Assembly: GCA_944367045.1 (NCBI GenBank)
Contig: CALVWI010000001.1
Span: 83,051 to 147,050, forward strand
DNA: 64,000 nucleotides
Direction of reading: 5' to 3'
From: an uncultured Clostridia bacterium
GTDB taxonomy: Bacteria > Bacillota > Clostridia > Christensenellales > Borkfalkiaceae
In this document: positions 36,369 through 44,468 of the stretch, piece by piece
How the letters are laid out: each line of letters starts with the position of its first letter
How positions within the stretch are numbered: the stretch's first letter is position 1
The notes under the pieces: generated by a model
What the model saw: the letters and a program-made list of their open reading frames with translations, nothing else
The model's database searches: none
What the model was told of the DNA's origin: nothing
Made by a program: the position numbers and the translations under genes

Positions 36369-38372
36369 ATGCAGCTCACGGACGTCAAGGGCATCGCGGA
36401 GAAGCGCGCAAAGGAACTCAACAAGCTCGGCATTTTCACGGCGGAGGATCTCGTCCGCTACTATCCGCGCACCTATCTCGACATGACGAACCGCGTCTCC
36501 GTGCGCGAGGTCTTGAATAACGATACGGCCCTCATTGCGGCGAAGATCACCTACATCGAGCCCGTGCGCTACACCGGCCGCGTGCGCTTTTTGCGGGCGC
36601 ATCTTGCGCAGGACGGCGACACCTTCACCGCCGTTTGGTTCAACATGCCCTACCTTGCAAAGACGCTCAAAGAGGGCGATTACCTCTTCTACGGGCGCGT
36701 TCAGAACAAGTACGGGCAGATCTCCCTCGTCAACCCGACCTTCGAGCCGATGGCCGCGAACGCGCGTTTGAAGGGCCTTGTGCCCGTCTATCCGCTGCGC
36801 GCGTCGCTCACCCAGCGGGCGGTGCGCACGGCGGTGCAGGCCGCGCTCAAGTGCGTCTCGCCGCCCTCCGTTATCCCCTCGGAGCTCATCGCAAAGTACG
36901 GTCTCGCCTCCCTTGCGTGGGCGTATCGCACCATCCACGCGCCACAGACCCAAGACGAGCGCATGCGTGCGAGCGAGCGCATCGCGCTTGAAGAGTATTT
37001 CACGCTCGTCTCGGCGTTCAAGCTCATCAAGGGGGATAAGAACGAGGTACGGCAAACGCGCTATATTGTGATGGAAGCGGAGGTCGCTCAATTCATGCAC
37101 CGCTTTTCTTTTGAGTTTACAAAAGGTCAGCGCTCGGCGGTGCGGGCCATCTACGACGACGTGACGGGCCCCACGCGCATGAACCGACTCCTTCAGGGCG
37201 ACGTCGGCAGCGGCAAGACGGCGGTGGCGCTCACGGGCATTTACATGGCCGTGAAGAGCGGGCATCAGGCGGTGTACCTCTCCCCGACGGAGGTTTTGGC
37301 GGCGCAGAACGGCGCGCTGCTCGAGAAGATGTTTCCCGAATACCGCGTGGGATACCTTGCGGGTTCGAGCTCTGCGGCGGAAAAAAAAGCCGTCAAGGCG
37401 GCGCTCAAGGCGGGGGAGATCGACATTCTCTGCGGCACTCACGCCGTGCTGCAGGGCGATGTGCACTTTGCCGACCTCGCCTTCTGCGTGTGTGACGAGC
37501 AGCACCGCTTCGGCGTGGCGCAGCGCAACGCCCTCACCGAAAAGGGGGCGAGCCCCGACGTGCTCGTCATGTCCGCGACGCCCATCCCGCGCACGCTCTC
37601 GCTCATCGTGTACGGCGATCTCGACGTCACGACCATTCCCGATAAGCCCAAAGAGCGGCAGGAGATCGCGACGGCCATCGTGCCCCTCAGAAAGTATAAC
37701 GATATGCTCGACTATGTGCGGGGAGAGGTCAAGCGCGGCAAACAGGCGTACTTCGTCTGCGCGAAGATCGAAGACGACGAGGGGCAGGTCACGTCCGTCA
37801 CCGAGCTCTTTGAGGAACTCCGCGCGCGCATGCCGGACATAAGATTCGGCCTTCTCCACGGCAAGATGAAGGAGAAGGACAAGACCGCCGTCATGACCGC
37901 CTTCAAGCGGGGGGAGCTCGATTGCCTCGTCTCCACGACGGTCATCGAGGTGGGCGTCGACGTCCCCAATGCGACCATCATGGCCATCATGAATGCCGAA
38001 CGGTTCGGGCTCTCGCAGCTGCATCAGCTCCGAGGCCGCGTCGGTAGGGGAAAGGACAAGAGTTGGTGCTTCCTCCTCGTCGGCTCCGAGAGCGAGACGG
38101 CGATCGAGCGGCTGCGCATCTTAAAGGAGACGAACGACGGGTTTAAGCTCGCCGAGAAGGACCTGGAACTGCGCGGGAGCGGCGATTTCTTTGGAACGCG
38201 CCAGAGCGGCAAGTTCTTGAGCGAGATTAAGCACCTCAAGTACTCCTCGGACATCATTTTCCTCGCAAAGAGGCTGTCCGACGAGGCGTTCGAGCGCCAT
38301 CTGAACTATGATGAGATCAAACGCGTCGCAATCGACAAGTATGAGAGCCTCAAGGACGTCGTTTTGAACTAA
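36369..38372 (+). CDS. recG: ATP-dependent DNA helicase RecG
   Basis: The 667-residue monomeric helicase begins with KGIAEKRAKELNKLGI and an OB-like wedge domain (residues 50-150), followed by helicase lobes with motif I GDVGSGKTAVA (Lys283), the DEQH box CDEQHRFGVAQR, SATPIPRTL, VSTTVIEVGVDVPNA and the RGRVGRGKDKS motif VI, plus the TRG region (SGDFFGTRQSG). It reverses stalled replication forks and processes branched DNA. Length is close to the 680-690 norm. GGGAGG precedes the start. It closes the conserved yicC-to-recG block and ends at a terminator. Confidence 0.96.
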   Translation: MQLTDVKGIAEKRAKELNKLGIFTAEDLVRYYPRTYLDMTNRVSVREVLNNDTALIAAKITYIEPVRYTGRVRFLRAHLAQDGDTFTAVWFNMPYLAKTLKEGDYLFYGRVQNKYGQISLVNPTFEPMAANARLKGLVPVYPLRASLTQRAVRTAVQAALKCVSPPSVIPSELIAKYGLASLAWAYRTIHAPQTQDERMRASERIALEEYFTLVSAFKLIKGDKNEVRQTRYIVMEAEVAQFMHRFSFEFTKGQRSAVRAIYDDVTGPTRMNRLLQGDVGSGKTAVALTGIYMAVKSGHQAVYLSPTEVLAAQNGALLEKMFPEYRVGYLAGSSSAAEKKAVKAALKAGEIDILCGTHAVLQGDVHFADLAFCVCDEQHRFGVAQRNALTEKGASPDVLVMSATPIPRTLSLIVYGDLDVTTIPDKPKERQEIATAIVPLRKYNDMLDYVRGEVKRGKQAYFVCAKIEDDEGQVTSVTELFEELRARMPDIRFGLLHGKMKEKDKTAVMTAFKRGELDCLVSTTVIEVGVDVPNATIMAIMNAERFGLSQLHQLRGRVGRGKDKSWCFLLVGSESETAIERLRILKETNDGFKLAEKDLELRGSGDFFGTRQSGKFLSEIKHLKYSSDIIFLAKRLSDEAFERHLNYDEIKRVAIDKYESLKDVVLN

Positions 38373-38392
38373 AATACAAAAAACCACAAAAT

Positions 38393-38425
38393 AACCGCTT
38401 TCCTCATAGGGGAGAGCGGTTTTTT
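38393..38425 (+). terminator. Terminator of recG
   Basis: Stem AACCGCTTTCC / GGAGAGCGGTT with one wobble pair, then TTTTT. Confidence 0.85.
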
Positions 38426-38455
38426 GATACCGTGATCGCGAAAAATGTCGTTTTG

Positions 38456-38532
38456 CATAGTACTATGTCTGACATAATCGCATTTTTAGTAATACTATGT
38501 CACGCATAATTAATACTATGTCTGACATAGTA
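38456..38532. promoter_or_regulatory. Array of three phased palindromes, unknown regulator sites
   Basis: TACTATGTC-centred sites begin at 38461, 38493 and 38514. The third (TACTATGTC-T-GACATAGTA) is a perfect 9-1-9 palindrome; the other two are degenerate in the right half. Starts are 32 and 21 bases apart, close to three and two helical turns. The array lies between the recG terminator and the terminator of the convergent zinc-ribbon gene, so it serves neither as a usual promoter operator. It explains most of the 228-base gap 38373-38600. Confidence 0.55.
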
Positions 38533-38559
38533 ATAAAGTATGTTGTATAAATCGGGCGT

Positions 38560-38587
38560 AAAAAATCCCGTCCCAGAAGGGGCGGGA
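38560..38587 (-). terminator. Terminator of the zinc-ribbon membrane protein gene
   Basis: Minus-strand stem TCCCGCCCC / GGGACGGGA with TTCT loop, followed by TTTTTT. Confidence 0.85.
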
Positions 38588-38600
38588 AGCTTTCTTTTCA

Positions 38601-38993
38601 TCAGGCATACATTGCCATGAATACGATGTAGGAGATGATCACCATCAGGATGGCGAGCAGGGCGCATCCGAGGCAGATGAGATGCAGGAGCTTGTCGAGC
38701 GGTTTCTTCTCGCTCTTGCGGTACCCGAAGAGCGTCAGGATGAACGCCGCTACGCCGCAGTAGAGGAGGGTCGTGACGAATACCGTGGGATTTCTGAGAG
38801 CCAGGAATACGATATTAAAGATGGTAAAGATGACGATGAGCGCCGAGAGGAGCAGGGCCGTCAGCGTGCACGGGTGCGTGTCCTCAAGGAAGTTTGCCTT
38901 CTTCTCGGGCTCCATACGCTTGACTTCCGCCCCGCAGTCGGGGCACTTGACGCTGTCGTCGGGAATCTCTTTTCCGCAATGGCTGCAAAACAT
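38601..38993 (-). CDS. Zinc-ribbon membrane protein of unknown function
   Basis: The 130-residue protein begins with a zinc ribbon, MFCSHCGKEIPDDSVKCPDC, two CxxC pairs as in the zinc_ribbon_2 family. A 20-residue linker leads into three or four hydrophobic helices (about residues 43-125) separated by a basic GYRKSEKKPLDKLL loop. Proteins of this layout are common in Clostridia and of unknown role. The ATG at 38993 has AAAAGGAG eight bases upstream; longer frames extend through the promoter. It is a single-gene unit convergent with recG. Confidence 0.82.
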   Translation of the reverse strand: MFCSHCGKEIPDDSVKCPDCGAEVKRMEPEKKANFLEDTHPCTLTALLLSALIVIFTIFNIVFLALRNPTVFVTTLLYCGVAAFILTLFGYRKSEKKPLDKLLHLICLGCALLAILMVIISYIVFMAMYA

Positions 38994-39015
38994 ATGAGTT
39001 CTCCTTTTTTCTTTT

Positions 39016-39044
39016 AGTTTATCATGCGGAAGGAGCATTGTCAA
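39016..39044 (-). promoter_or_regulatory. Promoter of the zinc-ribbon membrane protein gene
   Basis: Minus-strand TTGACA (39039-39044), 17 bases, TAAACT (39016-39021). Confidence 0.75.
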
Positions 39045-39105
39045 GACCTTTCTATAAATTCTCCTTTCAGTTTATGCGTTTTATGGCGCTGTTTCGTCCG
39101 TTTTG

Positions 39106-39133
39106 TTTGACTTTTTGTCCGATTTGGTATAAT
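39106..39133 (+). promoter_or_regulatory. Promoter of ssrA
   Basis: TTTGACT (from 39106) and TGG-TATAAT (-10 at 39128-39133); spacer 15-16 bases. The mature 5' end lies about 20 bases further on. Confidence 0.7.
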
Positions 39134-39154
39134 ATATGGTAACAGATCTCGTTT

Positions 39155-39536
39155 GGGCCTGTATTGGATTCGATTGCAAGCGGAATCTGTCGGATGCACG
39201 TCGGAGGCTCGGCTCCGTAAAAACGGGAATTTTTTAAATGCTGATAAGAAAAGCAGAAGATCTGTCGCTGCACGTGCAACTCGCCGCGTAGCGCTTGCGG
39301 CCTAACTTTTTAGGCTCCGTCTCCTTCAGGCTGCCCACGGCCTGATACGAGGCGTCAATTGAGTGGGGAACTCTTCTCTTCGGCTGACTTCCCCCGTTGA
39401 GAGGTGATTTTCGGAAGTATGCTCAAAAAAAGGTCGTCGGTGAACTTTTTTTGGGCGAGACCGATCGCCGACTAAGCGTGTAGTATCCGCGGAGGAACCT
39501 TGTAAGACCGCAGTTCGATTCTGCGCAGGTCCACCA
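39155..39536 (+). ncRNA. ssrA: tmRNA (SsrA)
   Basis: The RNA of about 382 bases rescues stalled ribosomes. Its tRNA-like ends pair: 5' GGGCCTG with 3' CAGGTCC, including the G3-U wobble needed by alanyl-tRNA synthetase, then A-CCA encoded in the genome. The T arm is CGCAG-TTCGATT-CTGCG, and the 5' side has the conserved TTGGATTCGA. The tag reading frame most likely resumes at the GCA at 39253 and ends at the TAG at 39289-39291, giving Ala-Glu-Asp-Leu-Ser-Leu-His-Val-Gln-Leu-Ala-Ala. The last residues are QLAA rather than the usual ALAA. It follows the recG block, and a terminator lies directly downstream. Confidence 0.95.
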
Positions 39537-39540
39537 AAAA

Positions 39541-39573
39541 AGAAACGCCGCCTTGTGCGGCGTTTCTATTTTG
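39541..39573 (+). terminator. Terminator of ssrA
   Basis: Stem AGAAACGCCGC / GCGGCGTTTCT with CTTGT loop, then ATTTTG. Confidence 0.88.
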
Positions 39574-39634
39574 TGACCAGCCAAATTGACTGCGCTGCAG
39601 GTCGCCCCGCCTGTGGCGGGCTGCGTTCGGAATC

Positions 39635-40522
39635 ATGAAGGCATTAAATCTCATCGTGGGAATAATTTTTCCATCGTTCAAAAATATCGCTCGCATAAGT
39701 GCACTCCGCCAAGTAAATTATTTTGTTCAAAACGATGCGAATCTTGTTAGAGATAATGTTCCGCCCTACTTGACTATTGTAAAAGATGATCATACTGATG
39801 CGGTAATAAACAGAAGGATAGATTTATCCGGAGTCTCGCCTGAATGGAAAAAGAATAAAAAGCATTTCAAACAGAATTGCGTCATTATTTATATAATGGA
39901 TTGCCTGAACAAGAAATGGCGCGGCTCGGGCGATAGGAAATTAAATAGTATTCTTGTAAACAATTCTTACTATTCCAGAACTGTCCCTTGGGATGAATTG
40001 GAAAGGACATTAGATATGTGGTTTGATACGGTTTTGGAAGAACGCAATGAGGAACAGCGTGTTGCCAATCCTGATGAGTGCGACAGGATATTGTTAAATG
40101 TGATATATGCTCAGACTTTTAATGCCATTGATCATTTGGGCGAGAAAAATTTCGACATTGAACATCTGGCAACGAAAGGCGCTCTTCGTGACTATTTAAA
40201 TAAGATTAATTCCGGAAAGCCGGATTCCGAAAGATTAAAGCTTCCAATCAGTTCCTTTGGGAATCTCTGTTATTTGCCGGAGGTAAGCAACCGCTCAAAG
40301 GGCAAAAAAACAATTTACCAGGATGTTGCCTATTTAAATACTCAAAGCATACAAGACATAGAAGAAAAATATACTTTTACTGTCCATGCGGATATGGAAT
40401 GGCTTGAAGAGGACTCATACGATAGGGATACTCTTAAAGAAAAATATATTGGGTTCATTCGCAAAAGATGGGGCAAGCAGAAGGAGAAGATTAAGTCATG
40501 CTTGTATCCGGCGAATCCTTGA
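39635..40522 (+). pseudogene. Probable 5'-truncated DUF1524/GmrSD-type HNH nuclease remnant
   Basis: The open frame encodes 295 residues but has no ribosome binding site or promoter and starts 100 bases after ssrA. The C-terminal half has FDIEHLATKGAL followed by SSFGNLCYLPEVSNRSKGKK, which matches the His and Asn positions of the HNH-like DUF1524 domain in GmrSD/DUF262 restriction proteins. The N-terminal DUF262 domain those proteins carry (a further 250-300 residues) is missing. The DNA is clearly richer in A+T than the neighbours and uses different codons (AAA, AAT, ATT), which indicates transfer. It could instead be a complete gene for a smaller nuclease, but the missing start signals favour a remnant of a defence gene lost at an integration site. 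Confidence 0.5.
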
Positions 40523-40549
40523 TTAAGGTATAAGTTGATATTTTTACAG

Positions 40550-40585
40550 TAACCTCGGCGATGGCATTGGATATCGCCGAGGTTA
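40550..40585 (+). terminator. Hairpin after the HNH remnant
   Basis: A perfect 13-bp stem TAACCTCGGCGAT / ATCGCCGAGGTTA with a 10-base loop, followed by an AT-rich stretch. Confidence 0.55.
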
Positions 40586-40654
40586 TATATTCTTGGGAAG
40601 CGACCTTTCAAAATAGTTACCTTTTTAATACATTGTGTCGAGGGGCGAAAAAAG

Positions 40655-40678
40655 AGCCGGGCGAACAGCTCGGCTTTG
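40655..40678 (+). terminator. Second hairpin in the 40523-40821 gap
   Basis: Stem AGCCGGGC / GCTCGGCT (one wobble) with a GAACA loop and TTTGCTGTTTG tail. Apart from the two hairpins nothing was recognised in this 299-base gap. Confidence 0.45.
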
Positions 40679-40821
40679 CTGTTTGAAACGATGATTTTTT
40701 GGATGACGGCAAGCAATTTTCTGCGATGCTCCAAACAAAGACGGGAGCGAGGTAGGATTCTTTCGGGGTGCAGACGGGGTGAAAAGGCACGAAAATTCCT
40801 CTGAAAGGTAAAAGGAGTATT

Positions 40822-41058
40822 ATGCAGCAGATAAAACTTGAAACAAACGAACTTGGCCTTAAAGTATTCATCAACGGCGTGCCCGACATCTCCCTCATGC
40901 CTGAAGAGACGAAAGAGGGGTTTTTAAGGACGTTGGAGCGGGAAATTGCGGAATATGGCTTGGAGGGGGCGGCGCGGAAGGGGACGCTTTTTGATTTGAA
41001 GATAATTTTGCAATCGAGAGTTATTTTTTACAATACGTATGATTCAACAGTTGTATAA
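40822..41058 (+). CDS. Small hypothetical protein running into the GH1 promoter
   Basis: The 78-residue product starts after a good AAAAGGAG site. Residues 1-55 look like an ordinary soluble protein (KLETNELGLKVFINGVPD, then an amphipathic helix). The last 17 or so residues are encoded by the bipartite AraC-type site and -10 of the downstream GH1 gene (41006-41059). The stop codon itself overlaps the -10. This suggests the gene lost its original 3' end when the glycan locus was joined here. Function unknown. Confidence 0.5.
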   Translation: MQQIKLETNELGLKVFINGVPDISLMPEETKEGFLRTLEREIAEYGLEGAARKGTLFDLKIILQSRVIFYNTYDSTVV

Positions 41059-41059
41059 T
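41006..41059 (+). promoter_or_regulatory. Promoter of the GH1 operon with bipartite AraC-type site
   Basis: TTTTGCAATCG (41006-41016), 11 bases, TTACAATAC (41028-41036), 17 bases, TATAATG (41054-41060). The half-sites start 20 bases apart. There is no -35 consensus, which fits activation. The transporter promoter at 46800 has the same layout. Confidence 0.65.
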
Positions 41060-41100
41060 GAGAGCGCGATCTGGAATAGGGTCGCATAAGAGAGGCTGTA

Positions 41101-42402
41101 ATGAGTTTTTGTAAGAATTTTATGTGGGGTGCGGCAACGGCTGCCTTTCAGGTGGAAGGCGCGTATGCGCAGGACGGAAAGGGACCGAGCATCTGGGACG
41201 AATTGAGCGAGGGCAAGATCCTGCACGGCGATACGGGAAATGTCGCAGCCGATCATTACCGGCGTTGGCGCGAGGATATTGCCCTTATGCGGGAGATCGG
41301 GATCAATGCCTATCGTTTTTCTGTCAGTTGGGCGCGCATCTTCCCTTCGGGAGACGAGGTCAACGAGAGGGGGCTTGCCTTTTACCGAGAGCTTGTCAGA
41401 GCCTTAAAGGAGGCGGGGATCGAGCCTGTCTGTACGCTCTATCACTGGGATCTTCCCATGTGGCTGCACGAGCGCGGCGGGTGGCTCAATGAGGAGACGG
41501 CTCTCAAATTTGCAGAGTTTGCCCGTACTGTATGTGAGGCGCTTTCGGAAGATGTCAGGTATTGGATCACCATCAATGAACCGCAGTCGTTTATTTGCGC
41601 GGGATACGAAAGCGGAGTACATGCGCCCTTCGAGTCATATCCGCTTCCGGTACTCAGAAAAATTTCTCGTATCGTTATGCTGGCGCACGGCATGGCGGTC
41701 AGGGAGATCAGGGAATGGGCAGAATTGAAGCCCTTCATCGGATACGCGCCGACGGCGAGTGTGTTTGTTCCGTACGATGATTCTGAGGAAGAGATCCGAC
41801 GTGCGCGGGAGAGGACGTTCTCGGTGGAGCGGGCGGGCAGCGCGGCGTGGTGGTCCGATCCCATTGTAGCGGGGGTCATCCCCGATGGGTTTGAGGACGT
41901 TCTCTCCCGAGAGGACATGGCAACCATCTGTCAGCCCCTTGATTTCTATGCGTTTAATGTCTATACCGCGTTGAATTACGAGGCGGAGGAGAAACGCTTT
42001 ATAAAGAGCGGGATGCCTCGCACCGCCTTCGGGTGGGTCATCGACCCGAAGAGTATCTACTGGGCGGCAAAGTTTTTTTATGAAAGATATCGGCTTCCCA
42101 TTTTGGTCACGGAAAACGGGATGGCGAACGTCGACTTTCCGATGCACGACAAGAGGGTGCGCGATCCTCAGCGCATCGAATACATCCGCTGCTATCTTAC
42201 GGAGCTGAAGCGCGCTTCGGAGGAGGGGATCCCCGTCGTAGGCTACTTCTATTGGTCGCTGCTCGATAACCTCGAGTGGGCGATGGGATACGATATGCGC
42301 TTCGGGCTCATCTACGTCGATTTTCAGACGCAGGAGAGGACGCTCAAAGATTCCGCTTATTACTACCGCAGCGTCATTGAGCAAAACGGGGAGGACTTAT
42401 GA
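41101..42402 (+). CDS. GH1 family beta-glycosidase
   Basis: The 433-residue retaining glycosidase has the acid/base Glu160 in TINEP and the nucleophile Glu338 in VTENGM, the N-terminal signature FMWGAATAAFQVEGA, and YFYWSLLDNLEWAMGY near the end. GH1 enzymes in Bacillota act on beta-glucosides, beta-galactosides or their 6-phosphates. Residues typical of phospho-specific enzymes could not be confirmed, and no PTS is nearby, so a non-phosphorylated substrate is likelier. There is no signal peptide. It is the first gene of a three-gene operon with the GH78-like enzyme (4-base overlap) and the esterase. GAGAGG precedes the ATG. Confidence 0.93.
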   Translation: MSFCKNFMWGAATAAFQVEGAYAQDGKGPSIWDELSEGKILHGDTGNVAADHYRRWREDIALMREIGINAYRFSVSWARIFPSGDEVNERGLAFYRELVRALKEAGIEPVCTLYHWDLPMWLHERGGWLNEETALKFAEFARTVCEALSEDVRYWITINEPQSFICAGYESGVHAPFESYPLPVLRKISRIVMLAHGMAVREIREWAELKPFIGYAPTASVFVPYDDSEEEIRRARERTFSVERAGSAAWWSDPIVAGVIPDGFEDVLSREDMATICQPLDFYAFNVYTALNYEAEEKRFIKSGMPRTAFGWVIDPKSIYWAAKFFYERYRLPILVTENGMANVDFPMHDKRVRDPQRIEYIRCYLTELKRASEEGIPVVGYFYWSLLDNLEWAMGYDMRFGLIYVDFQTQERTLKDSAYYYRSVIEQNGEDL

Positions 42403-44468
42403 GCACACCTTTTACAAAGGCGAAATGGATCTGGCTCGATGCGGAGAGATATCCCGATCATCAGGAGAGCGCCTATACGTTCTTTTGCGAGAAGAAATCG
42501 TATTGTGTCGCGCATTTCAAAAAGACGTTCTTTTGCGAGGAAACGGTCGCGCAAAGCACCACGTATGTGAGTGCGGACTGCAAATATCTGCTGTGGCTGA
42601 ACGATGAGATCGTTTCTCGCGGGCCGGCGGCCGTGGGCGGGGACTACGGAAACACGCAGCCTCTCGGCTACCGCTTCTTCGATCGTCCGTACCTTGCATA
42701 CCGAAAGGGCGAAAATACGGTGGAGGCGCTCGTTGTGCTGCAGCCTGCGATGGAGAGCGACTATTCGGACGGGCACGGAGGGTTTATTTTTGAGTCCGAT
42801 ATCGTGTATGCGAGCGGGAGAGAAAAACGTTTCATTTCGGACGAAAGTTGGGCTGCGAGGAAGGACGAGGCGTTTGAGCGCACGTTTTATACCGACTTGA
42901 CCAAGAAGAGCGGGCCTTTTTTTCCGGCCGAGGTTTCGGAATTTCCCCGCCATTTGGTCGAAAAGAATATTCCGGAGCTGGCGTGTACGCCCCATCGCCC
43001 GGTCGGGGACGGGGAGTTCGCGGTTCGGGAGGGCGGGAGCGTCCTTCTCGATTTCGGCAAGGTGTTCAGCGGATATCTGCGGCTTTTTGGCCGTTCTGAG
43101 GGGGAGAGCGCTCTCACGATGGAATTTTTCGAGCGGGAAGGCTATCCCATTACCTTCCGCGATTCGGGGAAGGAGCATTTGAAACTTCCCGAGGGCCCGT
43201 TCGCTTTTACGCATCTGCATCTCAGGAGCGCGCGGTATGTAAAGATCACGGCGGAGCGAGGAGGGGCCGTCTTCCGTGCGGCGTTCGATCATGTTGTCTA
43301 TCCGGCTCTGAGACGCGGGAGCTTTCGCTGCAGCGATGAGCGGCTTGAACGCATCTACGAGGTGTGCGTCCGCACAACGCTGAACTGCATGAACACTTAC
43401 CACATGGATTCCCCCGTTCATCAGGAGGCGATCGGCTGTACGGGCGATTATCTCATTCAAAGCCTTGTGGGCTACTATGCGTTCGGGGATACTGCTCTCA
43501 CGCGCCTCGACTTGTGGCGGGACTGCAGATACTTTGAGCTGAAGAACGGGCATCGCCTGCACACCGCTTACGGTATAATCTGGGTGGAATGGCTGCTCGA
43601 TTATGTGAGATATTCCGGCGATATGGACTTTCTCGCTCAGGCCGAGAACGCCCTGAATATCCTGATGGCACGCTATGAGAGCTATCTTGACGAAAACGGC
43701 ATCGTTTCCCGTTCGCACAACTTCTGGTTCATCGATTGGTCGCTTCCGGAGGGGATCGGAATGGAGGACGCAAAGATCGTGTGGCAGGCTGCGCTCACGG
43801 CGTTCACCTACCGTGGGTTCGCCTGTGCGGCCGAACTCATGTACAGGCTCGGCAAAACAGCTTTGGCCGAACACTACGACTGCGTTGCGGCGGCCATCAG
43901 GAGAGGGTTCTGCACTGTCTTTTGGGACGAGGAGAGGGGCCTGTATTTCGGCGGTCTCGAGAGGGACGGCACTGTCGGGAGAAAGTACTTTGGAACGCAG
44001 GAGAACATTCTTGCCGTTCTGTTCGGCCTGACAGACCGCGATCCCGTCGCCATCATGGAGAAGGTGGTGAACGACGGCAGCCTGACGCAGCCGCAGCCAT
44101 ACTTTATGCACTTTCTCTTTCAGGCGCTCAACAAAGTCGGGCTGTTTGAAAAGTACGCTCTCGGACTGCTGCTGCAATGGGTGGACCTGCTTGCCGAGTG
44201 CGACAGCTCTCTCAAAGAGATCCGCGGGGAGATGCCGGGCTGCGATTATTCGCACGCGTGGTCGGCGACGCCTGCCTTTGTCATGCCGGCCCTCATTCTG
44301 GGAGTTTCTCCCGCTGCAGACGGGTTCGCAAAGATCGGATTTGAGCCGCATCTCTGCGGGTTGGAATGGGCGGAGGGGGTCATCCCCACGCCGCATGGAG
44401 ATTACTTCGTGCGCATCGACGCAAATGGAAAGAAGATGGTAAAATTGCAAGGAGAAAAGGTATCATGA
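42399..44468 (+). CDS. GH78-like alpha-L-rhamnosidase family protein
   Basis: The 689-residue protein has the GH78 plan: an N-terminal beta region (residues 1-300) with the WIWLD start common to this family, an (alpha/alpha)6 barrel from about 310 to 620, and a short C-terminal beta domain (KIGFEPHLCGLEWAEG). The family's acid loop D-[CS]P-R-x-E-x-x-G-W-x-G-D appears as DSPVHQEAIGCTGD (Asp337, Glu343, Asp350) with Cys in place of Trp and His-Gln before the Glu. It would release rhamnose or a similar sugar from glycosides in the cytoplasm; the altered loop may mean a different substrate. Overlaps of four bases at both ends show tight coupling to GH1 and the esterase. Confidence 0.82.
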   Translation: MSTPFTKAKWIWLDAERYPDHQESAYTFFCEKKSYCVAHFKKTFFCEETVAQSTTYVSADCKYLLWLNDEIVSRGPAAVGGDYGNTQPLGYRFFDRPYLAYRKGENTVEALVVLQPAMESDYSDGHGGFIFESDIVYASGREKRFISDESWAARKDEAFERTFYTDLTKKSGPFFPAEVSEFPRHLVEKNIPELACTPHRPVGDGEFAVREGGSVLLDFGKVFSGYLRLFGRSEGESALTMEFFEREGYPITFRDSGKEHLKLPEGPFAFTHLHLRSARYVKITAERGGAVFRAAFDHVVYPALRRGSFRCSDERLERIYEVCVRTTLNCMNTYHMDSPVHQEAIGCTGDYLIQSLVGYYAFGDTALTRLDLWRDCRYFELKNGHRLHTAYGIIWVEWLLDYVRYSGDMDFLAQAENALNILMARYESYLDENGIVSRSHNFWFIDWSLPEGIGMEDAKIVWQAALTAFTYRGFACAAELMYRLGKTALAEHYDCVAAAIRRGFCTVFWDEERGLYFGGLERDGTVGRKYFGTQENILAVLFGLTDRDPVAIMEKVVNDGSLTQPQPYFMHFLFQALNKVGLFEKYALGLLLQWVDLLAECDSSLKEIRGEMPGCDYSHAWSATPAFVMPALILGVSPAADGFAKIGFEPHLCGLEWAEGVIPTPHGDYFVRIDANGKKMVKLQGEKVS

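Noticed and set aside
36261-38024. Long open frame antisense to recG (and similar ones antisense to rarA, pcrA, both GH2 genes, GH3 and the solute-binding protein)
   Set aside because: These mirror the GC-rich third positions of real genes. Their products are Arg/His/Asp/Val-rich without domains or ribosome binding sites, and the opposite strand carries well-recognised proteins.
39155-39536. Separate tRNA gene at the end of ssrA
   Set aside because: The tRNA-like 3' part pairs with the 5' GGGCCTG nearly 380 bases away and the D arm and anticodon are missing, as in tmRNA.
39587-39606. Possible attachment-site copy of the tmRNA 3' end after ssrA
   Set aside because: CTGCG and CAGGTC recur near 39590-39602, but with a 2-3 base insertion and mismatches. 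The match is too short to call a duplicated att site, and no integrase gene is present.
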